From Candidatus Kuenenia stuttgartensis (GTDB taxonomy: Bacteria > Bacteroidota > Bacteroidia > Chitinophagales > Chitinophagaceae), in NCBI GenBank assembly GCA_943330835.2, contig CALQJH020000089.1, positions 1-7,774 of the forward strand: a stretch of 7,774 nt of DNA, written 5' to 3'. Shown piece after piece: positions 5,625 through 7,774 of the stretch. The position numbers and the translations under genes are program-made. Position 1 is the first letter of the stretch; each line of letters begins with the position of its first letter. Below the pieces are notes generated by a model. That model ran no database searches, was not told where the DNA came from, and was given only the letters and a program-made list of their open reading frames with translations.

Positions 5625-7774
5625 ATGACGGTTAAAAATAAAAAGATAAAAACAAAATTTAATGAAGATGAAAATGTGATATTATCGCTTATAAATAAAT
5701 ACATCTCATATTGGCCATTATTTATTTTAATTGGATTAGTTTTTTTAACAAGTGCGTTTATTTATATACGGTATACAAATCCCAAATACGAAGCATCCGC
5801 TACATTATTAATTAAAGATGAAAAAAAAGGTACAGATGATTCTAAAATACTAGAATCATTTAATATAATTAATAGCAAAAAAATTATCGAAAATGAAATT
5901 GAAGTATTACAATCAAGAAAAATTTTAGATAGTGTTGTAAAGCATTTATCACTGTACGCACCAATTTACATTAAAGGACGATTTAGGAATATATCAGCTT
6001 ATGAAAAAGCGAATATAAAAATAGAGATATCAAATCCAGACGCCATTATCGAGGCGAAAGATATTTCAATATTTATACCAAAAAATTGCGATTCCATTTA
6101 TATAAATGGAATTTATATAGGACAAATAAATAACTGGAATAAAACAAAATATGGAAATTTGAAAATCAGCAGAAATGAAAATAGCCAGTTAAAACTAAAT
6201 GACAATTTACGATTCTCCTTAATCCCAGTAAAAGATATTACAGAAAAATTGAGTAATCAATTAACAATAGAAGCTTCTAATAAATTATCGAGTATAATTA
6301 ATTTAATTTATAAAGATGAAAACCAAAAAAGAGCTGAAGATATTCTAAATAATATCATCGAATACTATATAAATACTTCAATAGAGCAAAAAAATAATTT
6401 AGCTAAAGAAACACTGCAATTCGTAGAAAAAAGATTAAATGTTGTAACTGGTAATCTTGATTCTATAGAACAAAATATTGAATCATATAAAAAATCTATT
6501 GGGAGAAATGATATCAGTTCCGAAGGACAACTTTATTTACAAGACGTAAGCAATAATGATCAAGAATTAGCAAAAATAAATATCCAATTATCAATATTAA
6601 ACGAAATCGATTTAACAATAAAAAATCAAAAATCAGATTTAGCATCTATTATTCCTTACACAAATGGCTTAATTGATCCAAGTATGTCAAATATGATGAA
6701 TGATTTGAAAAATAAAGAATTAGAGTATGAGAAATTAAAAAAAACTGTTGCTGAAAACAATCCAATTTTAGTTTCTCTAAAAGATCAAATCAATAAAATC
6801 AAAACTAGCATTACAGATAACTTAAAAAACCAACGAAAAAATTTAGATCTAAGCAAATCAAATTTAAATGCTACAAATAAAAACTATAATAGTGTATTGA
6901 GTACAATGCCATTGAAAGAAAAAAGAATTATTCAACTGTCAAGAGACAAAAATACAAAGAATAATATATACGAATTTTTACTGCAAAAAAAGGAAGAGAG
7001 TGAATTAACTTATGCTTCAACAATAGCGGAAAGTTTAATAATAAATAGTCCACTTTCATCAAAATATCCAATAAGCCCAAATAAACCAATAATATATTTA
7101 TTAACAATATTAGGTTCATTAATTATCGGAATAATTTTCATTAATACAAAAGAACTTATTAATAATAAAATTCTATACAGAAAAGATTTAGATCAAATGA
7201 CAAGTATTCCTGTAATTGGAGAAATTTCGTACAAGAATAAGATAGAGTCAAATTTAATTACCCCAAAAAAAAGATCACTACTGTCAGAAGAATTCAGGAA
7301 AATCAGATCATCATTGCATTATTTAGGAATTAACAAAATAAAGAATAAAATATTAATCACTTCAAGCATCCCTAGTGAAGGTAAAAGTTTTGTTATATCA
7401 AATCTTGGCATTAGTAATGCTATGGCAGGAAAAAAAGTGTTACTAATTGATTTAGATCTGTACAAACCAGGATTGAGTAAAATATTTGGAATCACATCAA
7501 ATGAAATTGGTATTAGTGATTATTTATGTAATAATAATTTAGATGATAATATCATTATTAGAGAAGTGAATAATTATGAAAATTTATATATAATACCAAG
7601 TGGGAAACAAGTTGAAAACCCCTCTGAAATATTATTAAATGGAAGAATAACCATCTTATTAAAAAAATACGAAAAACTTTTCGATTTGATTTTAATAGAC
7701 ACTGCACCAACTGTAATGATAACAGATGCTTATGAATTATCCAAATTATGCAATACAACAATTTATGTAGTCAG
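5625..7774 (+). CDS. Wzc-like polysaccharide co-polymerase / tyrosine autokinase (partial at right edge)
   Basis: The frame is open from the ATG at 5625 to the window end, giving 716 codons. The family controls polysaccharide chain length and export through an inner-membrane co-polymerase and a cytoplasmic BY-kinase. The first membrane helix is about 29-51, followed by the Wzz domain (YEASATLLIKDE). A long Asn/Lys/Glu-rich, coiled-coil-like periplasmic region runs from ~240 to 460, with a GNVR-type segment near 429-483 (PLKEKRIIQLSRDK). The second helix is about 488-510, after SPNKP. The kinase domain has the EX2RX2R oligomerisation motif (Glu555, Arg558, Arg561), Walker A SSIPSEGKS (580-588), Walker A' VLLIDLDLYKP (605-615) and Walker B DLILIDTAP (687-695). 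Tyr613 stands where Arg is usual in DxDxR. The C-terminal tyrosine cluster would lie beyond the edge. Codon use is strongly A/T-ended (AAT, ATA, TTA). The 7-bp gap after the Wza-like gene indicates co-transcription. Confidence 0.93.
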   Translation, partial: MTVKNKKIKTKFNEDENVILSLINKYISYWPLFILIGLVFLTSAFIYIRYTNPKYEASATLLIKDEKKGTDDSKILESFNIINSKKIIENEIEVLQSRKILDSVVKHLSLYAPIYIKGRFRNISAYEKANIKIEISNPDAIIEAKDISIFIPKNCDSIYINGIYIGQINNWNKTKYGNLKISRNENSQLKLNDNLRFSLIPVKDITEKLSNQLTIEASNKLSSIINLIYKDENQKRAEDILNNIIEYYINTSIEQKNNLAKETLQFVEKRLNVVTGNLDSIEQNIESYKKSIGRNDISSEGQLYLQDVSNNDQELAKINIQLSILNEIDLTIKNQKSDLASIIPYTNGLIDPSMSNMMNDLKNKELEYEKLKKTVAENNPILVSLKDQINKIKTSITDNLKNQRKNLDLSKSNLNATNKNYNSVLSTMPLKEKRIIQLSRDKNTKNNIYEFLLQKKEESELTYASTIAESLIINSPLSSKYPISPNKPIIYLLTILGSLIIGIIFINTKELINNKILYRKDLDQMTSIPVIGEISYKNKIESNLITPKKRSLLSEEFRKIRSSLHYLGINKIKNKILITSSIPSEGKSFVISNLGISNAMAGKKVLLIDLDLYKPGLSKIFGITSNEIGISDYLCNNNLDDNIIIREVNNYENLYIIPSGKQVENPSEILLNGRITILLKKYEKLFDLILIDTAPTVMITDAYELSKLCNTTIYVV

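Noticed and set aside
6928..7761. Minus-strand frames of 63 and 67 codons inside the kinase gene
   Set aside because: Their Leu/Ile/Phe-rich products are what antisense reading of AAT/ATA/AAA codons gives. They overlap conserved kinase motifs.

Overview
The window looks like chromosomal DNA from a Bacteroidota bacterium, most likely Chitinophagaceae or a related Sphingobacteriales lineage. The evidence is low G+C with A/T-rich intergenic DNA, no Shine-Dalgarno sequences before the starts, a Bacteroidota-type promoter (TAnnTTTG with an upstream TTTG), a large secreted repeat protein of the type common in this phylum, and Bacteroidota-like PDH E1-beta and polysaccharide-export proteins. The lineage is inferred from style and family resemblance, not from a marker gene.

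Layout from left to right. (1) 1-1742, minus strand: the N-terminal ~580 codons of a large exported protein, with a signal peptide, a ~210-residue jelly-roll-like region and at least three ~120-residue FnIII-like repeats. It runs off the left edge. (2) 1743-2100: a 358-bp non-coding stretch with a nested palindromic structure (1892-1940) and a rho-independent terminator (about 2033-2072) serving the next gene. (3) 2101-3084, minus: pyruvate dehydrogenase E1 beta subunit (pdhB), with a good Bacteroidota promoter in the 85-bp gap before it. (4) 3170-4348, minus: an acetyl-CoA C-acetyltransferase of the ACAT1/T2 type. (5) 4349-4801: a 453-bp divergent intergenic region holding a ~91-bp imperfect tandem repeat that begins over the thiolase start codon, plus short GATACTA repeats. 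(6) 4802-7774, plus: the first two genes of a capsule/exopolysaccharide export locus, an outer-membrane Wza-like lipoprotein and, 7 bp later, a Wzc-like co-polymerase/tyrosine kinase cut by the right edge.

Functionally the window joins a housekeeping acetyl-CoA block (PDH makes acetyl-CoA, thiolase condenses it) to the start of a surface-polysaccharide operon that is clearly richer in A+T. Wza-like and Wzc-like proteins normally act together as the export channel and the chain-length regulator. The secreted repeat protein is a separate surface or extracellular product.

I found no wholly new system. The points most worth checking are the tandem repeat over the thiolase start, the duplicated A8-tract element inside the signal-peptide codons of the surface protein (a candidate phase-variation site), and the unexplained palindrome upstream of that gene.
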